Assembly (NCBI GenBank): GCA_025757985.1
Contig: CP107210.1
Span: 2,170,001 to 2,234,000, forward strand
Reading direction: 5' to 3'
Source of the DNA: Oscillospiraceae bacterium
GTDB lineage: Bacteria; Bacillota; Clostridia; Oscillospirales; Ruminococcaceae
Length of the DNA stretch: 64,000 nucleotides
Part shown: piece by piece, positions 24,552-32,874 of the stretch
How positions within the stretch are numbered: position 1 is the stretch's first letter
Layout: each line of letters begins with the position of its first letter
The notes under the pieces: generated by a model
What the model was told of the DNA's origin: nothing
Seen by the model: the letters and a program-made list of their open reading frames with translations, nothing else
Database searches by the model: none
Translations under genes and position numbers: made by a program

Positions 24552-24600
24552 AAGGCTGCCGCACGAGGGAAAATTCCTCTTGCAGCAGCCCCTTTTATGT
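24552..24600 (-). terminator. Terminator of the PAS hybrid kinase
   Basis: An imperfect stem GGCTGC...GCAGC-GCC with short inner pairs lies 12 bases after the stop at 24612, and the minus strand ends in CCTTTTTTT. Confidence 0.65.
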
Positions 24601-24611
24601 TTTCCCCAAAC

Positions 24612-27600
24612 TCATTGCAGCCATTGCTTCAGAACATCGTTGAGCTTATCAAGCTCCAGCGGCTTTGCGATATGCTCGTTCATGCCGGTGTTCTTTGCCA
24701 GCTGTACATCCTCGGCAAAGGCGTTCGCCGTCATGGCAATGATCGGCACCTTTCCGCGCCCGCCGGGAAGAGAGCGGATCGCCGCAGTAGCCTCGTACCC
24801 GTTCATGATCGGCATCTGGATGTCCATAAAGATCAGGTCATACCATTTTTCCGGGGCTGCCACAACCTTTTCGACCGCTATTTTTCCGTTTTCGGCAATG
24901 TCAACGGCCACGCCCGTCATACCCAAAATTTCGGCAGCGATCTCACGGTTCAGCTCGTTGTCCTCCACCAGAAGGACCCGCTTGCTCGTGTAATCGGTTT
25001 TGGCAAAGCTTTCCAGAAGGCTTCGGGCGTTTTTCTCCTTTTTGCCGGATGTAAACTGCCGCAGGGTCGCCGTCAGGCGGGAACGGAACAGCGGCTTTGC
25101 AATAAACGCATCCACGCCTGCCGCCCGGGCCTCCTCCTCGATCTCACTGAATTCAAAGGAGGTCAGGATGATGATGGTCACATCCTTGCCTACCTGCTCA
25201 CGAATTTTTCTGGCCGTCTCGATGCCATCCATTTTCGGCATCTTCCAATCCAGAATCACGGCAAAGTAGTCGCACCCGGCTTCATGGCGCGCATAGCAGC
25301 GCTCCACGGCCTCCCTGCCCGTAAGCACCCATTCGCCTGCTATGCCAATGTCCTTGAGGGTTGCAACCGTGCTTTCGCAGCAGGTTTTGTCATCGTCCAC
25401 AACCAGCACCGGCAGGTCGAGCAGTTCTTTTTCCTGCTCCTTTTCGCTCTCCTGCAGCTTCAGATAGATCGTCACCGTGATTGTTGTGCCTTTGCCCGGC
25501 GCACTGTTGACCTTGATGCTGCCGTTCATCAGGTTGACGATATTTTGGGCGATCGCCATACCCAGACCCGTGCCCTGCACCTTGGTCGTCCGGTGATCGT
25601 CTGCCCGGCTGAACGGCTCAAACATGATCTTCTGGAATTCGGGCGTCATGCCGATGCCGTTATCTGCAATCGAAAACTCGTAGCAGCCAAGCTCCGAGAA
25701 GCCGTTCGGCTTTTCTTTAATAGAGAATGTGATATTGCCGCCATCCGGGGTGTACTTGACGGCGTTGCTCATCAGGTTTACAAAGACCTGCTGGATCCTC
25801 AGGCTGTCGCCGCAGACGGCCTCGTGTTCAATACGGTCCACATGGACTTCAAAATTATGCCGATGCTCATCGATGGCAGGCTTTGTAAGGGTAATCAGGT
25901 TATCGACCAGCTCCGGCAGATTAAAGTCCTCCTCGGCAAGGGACATCTTTCCGCTTTCGATGCGCGCCATGTCCAGCACTTCATTGATCAGTCCCAGCAA
26001 ATGGCGGCTCGCCTTGGTGGTTTTGCCAAGGCACTCGATCACCTTATCCGGATTCTCGATATTCGCACCTGCAATCGCTGTCAGGCCAACGATTGCATTC
26101 ATCGGCGTCCGAATATCATGGGACATATTGGAGAGGAACTCCGTCTTGGCCCGGTTTGCATTCTCCGCCGCGCGGTAGGCCTCCTTCAACGCCCTGTGGG
26201 ATTCAATCTCGGCCCTTTTCTCCTGTGAAACATTCATAGAGGCCAGCAGAACCTTTACCAGCCTTGTGCCCTCCCACTCCAGCGGAATGAATGAGGCGAT
26301 TTTGTAGGTGTTTTCGTCCAGAGAGCAGTATTCAAATTTATAGACATCGCTTTCTGCGGTCAGGTTCTTACGGATATTTTCCGGGGACATCGCCGTCTTC
26401 AAAGCTTCCAGCGGCTCGAACGTTTTATACTTTGCAATCACCTGCTCCACAAAAGCATGGTAGGTGCCGGTCGGCGCGTATATCATTTCACCTTGCAGAT
26501 TATAGAACCGATACCGGTCATTCTCAAGATCGCAGACAACAAAGCGATCCAGCAGCCGCACCATGCTCTGGATCAGAAGCTCCATGGAGGCGTTGTCCGA
26601 CGCCATCTGCATCCGCCGCGCCGTCTCGGCCTTGGACTCGGTGATGTCCCGCAGGAAGATCATCGCATATTCGGAATCTTCGATCTCGCCGCGCATGACG
26701 ACATTGCGGACCCACCGCTCCTCGCCATTCAGCATGATGCGGCATTCCTGGCACAGCTCGGTATCCAGTCCCTTCAATTTTTCTGCAATGTAGGCGCGGT
26801 TATAGAAATCCGTCACAGCCTTTTTGTCCTGTTCAACGACATAGTTGTCCACAAGGAATCTGACCAGCTCATCCCATGTATGGCTCTGCTCAAAGGCCGT
26901 CATCAGGGAGGCTTCCACCTTGAAGGTGTCAAATGTGTTTTCTTCAAGGTTCACATAGTATTCGCAGAGGTTTGCGCTGGTGAACGCGCGGTGAAAGGCG
27001 GCTGCCCGCTGCGCCTGCATCCGGCTTCTTTTTTCTGCGTCAATGTTGCTGAGGATTCCGGCGATCCGCTTGGCCGAGCCATCCAGACGGCGTATCACCT
27101 CCGCAGACGCCCGGAACCACAGGTATCGGCCAACCTTTGTCTTCAGTCGGTACTCCACCTTATACTTTGTCTGATTGGTTTTGTCTGCAATCGTGTCCTG
27201 CAGCAGCTTCAGGACACGGTCCTTATCCTCCGGATGCAGAAGCTCCGACCATGCAGCCAGCTCGCTCGGGAAATCCAGACTATCACGATACCCAAGGAGG
27301 CGCCGAAACGCATGGCTCCAATACACATTGACGATCTCACTGTTTTCATTGCAGTCAAAATACCAGAGCGCCGAGCGTATGGATTCATTGACCAGAGCGA
27401 GATTCTCATACGCCCAGTTGATCTGCACGGACATGACCCAGACCGGCTTTCCGGCGGCATCCGTTGTATTTTCTTTGTAGAGGCACACATAGACGGGGGC
27501 ACCGTCCGCTGTGAGGATCTGCCCTTCTCCCGCACCATGAATCTGACGAAAGCGGTCATTCTCAAGGAAAGTGACATTCTCCCCGTAAAAAAGCTTTTTC

Positions 27601-27827
27601 AGCGAGCCCTTTGTCTGCGCCATAAGGGATTCGTAGCTGTACCCCAGATTGTGCAGCAGCAAATCACCGATCGACAAAATCGACAGATCAGCGTCAAAGT
27701 ACCCGGTAATGGTCCCGACACCGCCGTTTTTTTGAATCGTTTCCTGCATCGATTGAAGCACACTGTCTCCCAGCTTTGTCATGTCAGAAGAATAGATTCC
27801 GTCTTCATAGCTGTTTTTGTAACTCAT
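24612..27827 (-). CDS. PAS-domain hybrid histidine kinase with two receiver domains
   Basis: Protein of 1071 residues without a clear membrane segment. Several PAS-like modules fill about residues 30-540 (a PAC-type end is IAGILSNIDAEKR). The dimerisation box SNMSHDIRTPMN has the phosphorylated His near residue 570. The ATPase domain shows NLMSNAVKY, DNGIGM and GTGLGM (about 680-800). Receiver 1 (about 806-925) has VLVVDDD and Asp in ILDWKMP. Receiver 2 (about 950-1070) has LVEDNELNRE and Asp in FMDIQMP. No output gene is adjacent, so the target is unknown. It is probably a cytoplasmic sensor. Confidence 0.9.
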   Translation of the reverse strand: MSYKNSYEDGIYSSDMTKLGDSVLQSMQETIQKNGGVGTITGYFDADLSILSIGDLLLHNLGYSYESLMAQTKGSLKKLFYGENVTFLENDRFRQIHGAGEGQILTADGAPVYVCLYKENTTDAAGKPVWVMSVQINWAYENLALVNESIRSALWYFDCNENSEIVNVYWSHAFRRLLGYRDSLDFPSELAAWSELLHPEDKDRVLKLLQDTIADKTNQTKYKVEYRLKTKVGRYLWFRASAEVIRRLDGSAKRIAGILSNIDAEKRSRMQAQRAAAFHRAFTSANLCEYYVNLEENTFDTFKVEASLMTAFEQSHTWDELVRFLVDNYVVEQDKKAVTDFYNRAYIAEKLKGLDTELCQECRIMLNGEERWVRNVVMRGEIEDSEYAMIFLRDITESKAETARRMQMASDNASMELLIQSMVRLLDRFVVCDLENDRYRFYNLQGEMIYAPTGTYHAFVEQVIAKYKTFEPLEALKTAMSPENIRKNLTAESDVYKFEYCSLDENTYKIASFIPLEWEGTRLVKVLLASMNVSQEKRAEIESHRALKEAYRAAENANRAKTEFLSNMSHDIRTPMNAIVGLTAIAGANIENPDKVIECLGKTTKASRHLLGLINEVLDMARIESGKMSLAEEDFNLPELVDNLITLTKPAIDEHRHNFEVHVDRIEHEAVCGDSLRIQQVFVNLMSNAVKYTPDGGNITFSIKEKPNGFSELGCYEFSIADNGIGMTPEFQKIMFEPFSRADDHRTTKVQGTGLGMAIAQNIVNLMNGSIKVNSAPGKGTTITVTIYLKLQESEKEQEKELLDLPVLVVDDDKTCCESTVATLKDIGIAGEWVLTGREAVERCYARHEAGCDYFAVILDWKMPKMDGIETARKIREQVGKDVTIIILTSFEFSEIEEEARAAGVDAFIAKPLFRSRLTATLRQFTSGKKEKNARSLLESFAKTDYTSKRVLLVEDNELNREIAAEILGMTGVAVDIAENGKIAVEKVVAAPEKWYDLIFMDIQMPIMNGYEATAAIRSLPGGRGKVPIIAMTANAFAEDVQLAKNTGMNEHIAKPLELDKLNDVLKQWLQ

Positions 27828-27926
27828 TTTCGTCCCTCTGCGCCTTACCCCAAAAAAATTGCCGGCTGATACAGCATCGCCGCGCCGTTAATCCGTGTAA
27901 CATAGCCGGATATAGCATATCATTTT

Positions 27927-27940
27927 TTCAAGTTCTTGAA
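27927..27940. promoter_or_regulatory. Palindrome upstream of the hybrid kinase
   Basis: TTCAAG-TT-CTTGAA is a perfect 14-base palindrome about 100 bases upstream of the kinase start, next to an AT-rich stretch (ATATGCTATATC on the minus strand) that could hold its promoter. Confidence 0.4.
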
Positions 27941-28060
27941 AAGTAGCGCTTTTGAAATTTTTGAAAAAAACTTGTGCAGTTTGCTGCGACCTGCAAAAAA
28001 AGGTGCGTTTTTCCCCCTCGCGGAGGGAGTTTTTTGAGCTGCATGCACTGTGCGGGTAGC

Positions 28061-28180
28061 TGTAGGGGGCGGCGTCCCCGATGCCCCGCAGGCGGCTGCC
28101 CCCTTGCGGGCGCATATGGAATGCGCCCCTACGGTGTGGCGGGCGTTTCCTGTGGGCGACCAATGGTCGCCCCTACACAT
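28061..28180. repeat. Cluster of three GTAGGGG-type hairpin repeats
   Basis: Three units, 28061-28090, 28104-28133 and 28151-28180, each a palindrome with variable core bounded on one side by GTAGGGG or CCCCTAC. Examples are GGGCGCAT...ATGCGCCCCTAC and GGGCGACCAATGGTCGCCCC. The first unit matches the one at 32491-32526 in inverted orientation. No gene is seen in 27841-28240. Confidence 0.8.
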
Positions 28181-28244
28181 TCAATGGGCCAAAAATGCGA
28201 TTTTTTGACACGCAGAAGCAGGCTGCAGGCTCCCCCGATTTGTG

Positions 28245-28273
28245 TTGAAAAAGCCACCGGTTGGCGGTATAAT
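28245..28273 (+). promoter_or_regulatory. Promoter of the YitT-type gene
   Basis: TTGAAA (28245-28250), a 17-base spacer and TATAAT (28268-28273), 40 bases before the start codon. Confidence 0.75.
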
Positions 28274-28313
28274 ATTCTCCGGCCGGAACAGGCCGAATGA
28301 GGAGAAAATCAAG

Positions 28314-29174
28314 ATGACAAACAAAAAACACACTTCCCCGCTTGCCGCCGTGCAGGAGCTTGCCGCCCTGACCGGGGCGGTTGCGATCATTGCGGCGGCG
28401 GTCTACTTCTTTCTGGTGCCGAGCCACGCCTCGGTCAGCAGCATCTCGGGCCTTGGTATCGTGCTGGCAAACTTTGTGCCGCTGCCGCTGTCGGCCATCA
28501 CAATGATCCTGAATGTCGTGCTGCTCATCATCGGCTTTTTGACCTGCGGGCGGGAGTTCGGCGCCAAGACCGTCTACACCAGCATCCTGCTGCCGCTCTT
28601 TCTCGCCCTGCTGGAGCGGCTTTTCCCCGGCATCGGCTCACTGACCGACAGTCAGGAGCTGGATGTGCTGTGCTACATTCTGGTAGTCAGCGTGGGGCTG
28701 AGCATCCTGTTCAACCGCAACGCCTCGTCCGGCGGGCTGGACATCGTGGCGAAGATCCTGAACAAATACCTGCATATTGAGCTGGGCCGCGCAATGTCGC
28801 TGTCCGGCATCTGTGTGGCGCTCTCAGCCGCACTGGTCTATGATAAAAAGACCGTAGTGCTGAGTGTGCTGGGCACCTACTTCAACGGTCTGGTGCTGGA
28901 CCACTTTATCTTTGACCACAACATCAAGCGGCGGGTCTGCATCATCACCAAAAAGGAGGAGGCGCTGCGCCGCTTCATTCTGGACGATCTGCACAGCGGT
29001 GCAACGGTGTATGAATCCTACGGCGCATACAACATGGAAAAGCACCGCGAGATCATCACCATTGTGGATAAGGCCGAGTACCAGCGGCTGATGAACTTTA
29101 TGAACCGCGAGGACCCGCAGGCGTTCATCACCGTCTACACTGTGTCGGACATACGGTATCAACCCAAAGCATAA
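28314..29174 (+). CDS. YitT-family membrane protein with DUF2179 domain
   Basis: Protein of 286 residues. Five to six membrane helices occupy about residues 15-200, with the conserved ASSGGLDIVAKIL segment. A soluble C-terminal DUF2179 domain (about 215-280) follows, with ITKKEEALRRFILDDL and ITIVDKAEYQRLMNF. Function of the family is unknown. Start ATG 28314 has GAGGAGAAA upstream. It is monocistronic with its own promoter. Confidence 0.85.
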   Translation: MTNKKHTSPLAAVQELAALTGAVAIIAAAVYFFLVPSHASVSSISGLGIVLANFVPLPLSAITMILNVVLLIIGFLTCGREFGAKTVYTSILLPLFLALLERLFPGIGSLTDSQELDVLCYILVVSVGLSILFNRNASSGGLDIVAKILNKYLHIELGRAMSLSGICVALSAALVYDKKTVVLSVLGTYFNGLVLDHFIFDHNIKRRVCIITKKEEALRRFILDDLHSGATVYESYGAYNMEKHREIITIVDKAEYQRLMNFMNREDPQAFITVYTVSDIRYQPKA

Positions 29175-29249
29175 GCCCGCACAGCGCCTTATCTCTCGCT
29201 GTCGGTCTTTCTGCTGCTGCCGGGCAAACGGATTTATTCCAAAAAACAG

Positions 29250-29342
29250 GTGACAAACCCTGTCCGGGTGTGGTATACTAAATATTACAATTTGGTTAAA
29301 ACGAATTTGCCGGGGCGCGGGCTGCAAACCTTGACGCCCCGG
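29250..29342 (+). promoter_or_regulatory. Promoter and leader hairpin of the exported-protein gene
   Basis: GTGACA (29250-29255), an 18-base spacer and TATACT (29274-29279). The leader contains the stem CCGGGGCG/CGCCCCGG (29310-29317 with 29335-29342), ending 17 bases before the ribosome site; no T run follows, so it is more likely an RNA stability or access element than a terminator. Confidence 0.6.
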
Positions 29343-29367
29343 TGTTGTCGTGTGTTACCGGAGGTGC

Positions 29368-30570
29368 TTGACTACGAATTCCACATCGAACCGTATGCCC
29401 CGCCTGCTGGCTATGCTGTTTTTGCTGCTGGGGCTTTTTTGTGCGGCAGCACTGCCCGCCCATGCTGAGGATGACTACAATACCACGCTGGACCGTCTTT
29501 CCCGCCTGCAGGCGCTGGCGCGGGAGTTTTCCTCCTCCCGGGACGATGCGCCCGACCCCATTGTGCTGACCCTCTCCTACACCCGCACGGGTGACTACAA
29601 CACCACGATCTGGCAGCTGACCGCCGGCGTGCGCGATACCGAGTTTGAGAGCTATGTCAACAGCAGCGATGCCGAGCTGGCCTCGCTGCAATCCCTGAAC
29701 ACCGTAACCCTGCCCACCGGCGAGAAGATCGACTTCGGCCATATGCTGGCCTCGATGAACCTTGTCTACAACGGCATCCCCATCACCGGCAGCTGGGGCG
29801 GCGACTGCCAGCAGCTGGCGCAGCAGTATTACGGGCAGGCGCAGGACGCCGCCGGGTACGCCGCCGCGATGCGCGCTACCTTTAATATTGACGATGACGG
29901 CTCACTGAGCAAATTCGGCGATCAGGACCTGCGCGCCGATATGGATTCGGTGATCGTCGGCTCCAAGGTCACGCAGGACACCGATCTGGCCGATGCCCTG
30001 CGCAGCTACTATGAGAATCTGACCGAGTACGACCGCGCCAAGGAGTTTATCTCGCTGAGCTTCGGCACGCAGGACACCTCCAACAGCAGCTTTGCGGACG
30101 CTGTCTACCGTGCCCTGCTTGATGATTCCGGCATGCAGCTGCTGTTTTACATGAACGGCATGTGGTCGGTCAATGGCTGGCAGATCAAGGAGGACTACGC
30201 CCCCGCTGTGCGCGGTGCGGCCGACCTGTTTGCCGAATATCTGGCTGGGGCCGTCAACCATGAAAAGGTCAAGAGCGAGACGAACGACCGCCTTGTCGCC
30301 ATGGGCGGGCAGGCCCTGTCCGATGCGCTGGCCGCGCTGGGGGACAGCGATGCTGCTGCAGCCGCGCTGGCTGCCGCCAATGAGCTGGCCGACGGCACCC
30401 AGTCCGCCGTCTCCTCGGGGTCGGATGCGATCTCCGCCGCACGGGAGAATTTGCAGACGAACTTTAACGTGAAGGTCTTCCAGCTGATTTTGCTGATTGC
30501 GGCAGGGCTGGCCGCGTTCATGCTGGTGTTCAGCATGGTGATGTTTGTGGTGCACCGAAAAGAAAATTGA
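29368..30570 (+). CDS. Unrecognised exported protein with C-terminal membrane anchor
   Basis: About 400 residues. A signal peptide (LLAMLFLLLGLFCAAALPAHA) leads, then a large outside domain rich in Asp, Ala and Ser without cysteines that could pair. One C-terminal membrane helix (LILLIAAGLAAFMLVFSMVM) is followed by a short basic end. The start is uncertain: TTG 29368 lies only three bases after GGAGG, while ATG 29395 has no ribosome site. Composition and anchoring suggest a cell-surface or septal membrane protein. No family is recognised. It stands alone between a promoter and a strong terminator. Confidence 0.7.
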   Translation: MTTNSTSNRMPRLLAMLFLLLGLFCAAALPAHAEDDYNTTLDRLSRLQALAREFSSSRDDAPDPIVLTLSYTRTGDYNTTIWQLTAGVRDTEFESYVNSSDAELASLQSLNTVTLPTGEKIDFGHMLASMNLVYNGIPITGSWGGDCQQLAQQYYGQAQDAAGYAAAMRATFNIDDDGSLSKFGDQDLRADMDSVIVGSKVTQDTDLADALRSYYENLTEYDRAKEFISLSFGTQDTSNSSFADAVYRALLDDSGMQLLFYMNGMWSVNGWQIKEDYAPAVRGAADLFAEYLAGAVNHEKVKSETNDRLVAMGGQALSDALAALGDSDAAAAALAAANELADGTQSAVSSGSDAISAARENLQTNFNVKVFQLILLIAAGLAAFMLVFSMVMFVVHRKEN

Positions 30571-30579
30571 GTTTGGACT

Positions 30580-30621
30580 GCGTGCCGCTCTCTTGTGGGA
30601 AAGAGAGCGGCACGCTTTTTT
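30580..30621 (+). terminator. Strong terminator
   Basis: A perfect 13-base stem GCGTGCCGCTCTC/GAGAGCGGCACGC is followed by TTTTTT, ten bases after the stop of the exported-protein gene. Confidence 0.95.
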
Positions 30622-30702
30622 GGTTGGGCGCGGGGCAGGCGGGCAAAGACAGGCCGCTTTTTCTGTTCACATACCGTTCACATTCCGTATATTCGCCGCA
30701 AG

Positions 30703-30885
30703 TTATCCACGGTGTATAACGGTTATCCACCGTGGAAATGTTGAAAACTCCGTTGAAACCGTGGAAAACTCCCCGTCCTTTTCCCGTTAAAAAGCGGAAA
30801 ACCGGAAAATTCCACGGTGCGCAAGGGATTATTTTCAACATTTTCCACCGCCCACCTGTGGAAAGCTGTGGAAACCTGTGAAAAG
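30703..30885. promoter_or_regulatory. Cluster of DnaA-box-like sequences
   Basis: At least eight near-matches to TTATCCACA occur in 183 bases: TTATCCACG 30703, TTATCCACC 30723, reverse boxes CGTGGAAAT 30731 and CGTGGAAAA 30760, AATTCCACG 30808, TTTTCCACC 30841, and reverse boxes TGTGGAAAG 30857, TGTGGAAAC 30867 and TGTGAAAAG 30877. The last three are spaced exactly ten bases apart. No dnaA or dnaN gene is near. Confidence 0.6.
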
Positions 30886-30935
30886 CGTATTTTGCGTTTT
30901 ACGCAACACAAAATACACATTTTGTAAATAAGGGG

Positions 30936-30964
30936 TTGTATTTACCGATTCAGAGCGCTATAAT
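30936..30964 (+). promoter_or_regulatory. ilvE promoter
   Basis: TTGTAT (30936-30941), a 17-base spacer and TATAAT (30959-30964), 50 bases after the last DnaA-like box. Confidence 0.75.
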
Positions 30965-31031
30965 AGCAGTAACCATCACCCGCACCTGCTGTGCGGCGGT
31001 GCGCTTGAATAGATAAGGGAGAGTGTACATC

Positions 31032-32102
31032 ATGTTGGACATCAAAATCACCAAAACAACCCATCCGAAAGAAAAACCGCAGGACGAGTCCAAGCTCGGC
31101 TTTGGCAAAAAGTTCAGCGACCATATGTTCCTGATGGACTATACCGCAGGCGAGGGCTGGCATGACGCCCGCATCGTTCCCTACGGCCCGTGGGAGATGG
31201 ACCCCGCCACCACCGTTTTTCACTACGCGCAGGAAATTTTTGAGGGCATGAAGGCCTACCGCACCGCCGAGGGCAAGGTACAGCTGTTCCGCCCTGAGTG
31301 CAATGCAAACCGCTTCAATGATTCGGCCGACCGTCTGGGCATGCCCGCCATCCCGCCGGAGGATTTTGTGCAGGCCGTCAAGGCGCTGGTCGATGTTGAC
31401 CGCGACTGGGTGCCCCACTCTGACGGTGCATCGCTGTATATCCGCCCGTTCTGCATCGCTACCGATGTAGGCCTCGGCGTGCATGCCGCCAAGCACTACC
31501 GCTTTGCGATCATCTGCGCGCCCTCCGGTGCTTACTACGCCGAGGGCCTTGACCCTGTGCGCATCTATGTCGAGGATCAGTACATCCGCGCCGCCCCGGG
31601 CCTGACCGGCTTTACCAAGTGCGGCGGCAACTACGCTGCCTCCATCAAGGCCGGTGAGCTGGCCGAGGAGCGCGGCTTCTCTCAGGTGCTGTGGCTGGAC
31701 GGCGTTGAAAAGAAGTATGTCGAGGAAGTCGGTTCCATGAACATCATGTTCAAGATCGATGGCGAGATCTACACCGCCCCCTGCGTGGGCACCGTTCTGC
31801 CCGGCGTCACCCGCCGCTCCATCATTGAGCTGCTGAAGGACTGGGGCTACCCCGTGCATGAGGAGCGCGTTGCCATTGCCGACATCATGAAGGCTGCCGA
31901 TGAGGGCAAGCTGGAGGAGGTCTTTGGCACCGGCACCGCCGCAGTCGTTTCCCCCGTCAAGGAGCTTGACTGGGAGGGCAAGGTTGCCCACATCAGCGGC
32001 GGCAAGATCGGTGAGCTGACCCAGAAGCTGTACGACACCCTGACCGGCATCCAGTGGGGCAAGCTGCCCGACACCAAGGGCTGGATCGTCCCGGTCGAAT
32101 AA
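31032..32102 (+). CDS. ilvE: Branched-chain amino acid aminotransferase
   Basis: PLP enzyme of 356 residues, class IV fold, of the larger type II form. It exchanges amino groups between glutamate and leucine, isoleucine or valine. The PLP lysine is K196 in LTGFTKCGGNYAAS. The phosphate loop region GTGTAAVVSP near 305-315 and the substrate segment EIFEGMKAYR are intact. The start ATG 31032 follows AAGGGAGAG; a GTG three codons earlier is inside a poor context. It has its own promoter and terminator, so it is monocistronic. Confidence 0.94.
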   Translation: MLDIKITKTTHPKEKPQDESKLGFGKKFSDHMFLMDYTAGEGWHDARIVPYGPWEMDPATTVFHYAQEIFEGMKAYRTAEGKVQLFRPECNANRFNDSADRLGMPAIPPEDFVQAVKALVDVDRDWVPHSDGASLYIRPFCIATDVGLGVHAAKHYRFAIICAPSGAYYAEGLDPVRIYVEDQYIRAAPGLTGFTKCGGNYAASIKAGELAEERGFSQVLWLDGVEKKYVEEVGSMNIMFKIDGEIYTAPCVGTVLPGVTRRSIIELLKDWGYPVHEERVAIADIMKAADEGKLEEVFGTGTAAVVSPVKELDWEGKVAHISGGKIGELTQKLYDTLTGIQWGKLPDTKGWIVPVE

Positions 32103-32136
32103 TCCATATTCAGAAACAAATTAAAGAAACTTTCTT

Positions 32137-32170
32137 GCGCTTGCGGTTTACGATGCCGCAAGCGCTTTTT
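32137..32170 (+). terminator. ilvE terminator
   Basis: The stem GCGCTTGCGG/CCGCAAGCGC is followed by TTTTT, 35 bases after the ilvE stop. Confidence 0.93.
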
Positions 32171-32250
32171 CTATGACATTTCTATGAACGATTGTGCAAC
32201 ATGCACAAAACAACTACCGTGCTTTACAGCACATTGTACAAGCACACATC

Positions 32251-32305
32251 TTGCAAATTCGACAAAAATGATGTAATATAAGTACATCGAAAGCGAAACG
32301 CTTTC
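32251..32305 (+). promoter_or_regulatory. Promoter and palindrome of the candidate small RNA
   Basis: TTGCAA (32251-32256), a 17-base spacer and TAATAT (32274-32279). The palindrome GAAAGCG-AAA-CGCTTTC (32289-32305) starts near the expected first transcribed base. It resembles a LacI/CcpA-type site (GCGAAACGCTTTCA misses the cre consensus only at the first two bases) or could be a 5' hairpin. Confidence 0.65.
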
Positions 32306-32468
32306 AAACAAAAGTGAAGAGGAAGAATACCAGAGCGCCCTGCCGAATCCGTAGGGAGGGTATCACTTGTAGAGGGGTGGTTCCGTTCGTATTCAGGCGC
32401 CGGCGAGACGTTCTGTTTTTCTCCTTCTTTTTAAAAAAACGAGACGGGGCAGTGGCCGTCTCGTTTTT
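32286..32468 (+). ncRNA. Candidate structured small RNA
   Basis: A transcription unit of about 180 bases with its own promoter and a strong terminator (stem AACGAGACGG/CCGTCTCGTT, 32438-32465, then a T run), but no plausible coding frame and no downstream gene for 400 bases. The body folds as a rod: GCGCCCTG (32335-32342) pairs with CAGGCGC (32394-32400), CAGA with TCTG (32331 and 32412), and a purine-rich 5' arm with the pyrimidine-rich 3' arm. An inner stem ATCAC/GTGGT is also possible. A 6S-like RNA is one option; I cannot assign a family. Confidence 0.55.
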
Positions 32469-32490
32469 TTGTTTTTCCTGAGGAGCTTGG

Positions 32491-32741
32491 CCCCCTGCGG
32501 GGCGTCGAGGACGCCGCCCCCTACAATCCTTGCCGTAAACCTTCCGTCTGTTTGTAGGGGCCGGGCATGCCCGGCCCGCGACCTGCCGTCATATCCCTTT
32601 CACGGTCAATCCGTAGGGGAGGGATTCATCCCTCCCGGGCACTTCCCGCCATCGCAAACGGCCACGGCGGCCAGAGGGCTGGCCGCCCTACGACCCCACT
32701 TGAAAATCCGTGCGTAGGGCGGGGTGCCCTCACCCCGCCGA
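32491..32741. repeat. Cluster of five GTAGGG-type hairpin repeats
   Basis: Units at 32491-32526, 32553-32581, 32611-32642, 32661-32693 and 32709-32741. Each combines GTAGGG or CCCTAC at one edge with a perfect palindromic core such as CCGGGCATGCCCGG or GGGAGGGATTCATCCCTCCC. They alternate with unrelated spacers of about 25-30 bases. No gene is seen in 32480-32800. Confidence 0.85.
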
Positions 32742-32800
32742 AACTTACCGCCATATCGCGTTTCCCTGTTTTTTCCTGTTTGTTCGTCTTAACTTTCTTC

Positions 32801-32829
32801 TTTACATTCCCCGGGAAATACGCTACAAT
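32801..32829 (+). promoter_or_regulatory. nfnAB promoter
   Basis: TTTACA (32801-32806), a 17-base spacer and TACAAT (32824-32829), 45 bases before the start codon. Confidence 0.75.
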
Positions 32830-32874
32830 ATAAGCACCTACTTTATAGAATAACAAGGAGAAGGAGAGATCGCT

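Noticed and set aside
28061..28180. CRISPR-like array
   Set aside because: Units are palindromes with variable cores and irregular spacing, not constant repeats with unique spacers, and no cas genes are present.
32366..32390. T-box motif in AGGGGTGGTTCCG
   Set aside because: The invariant UGGNACC is not matched, there is no room for a specifier stem, and no amino-acid gene follows the terminator.
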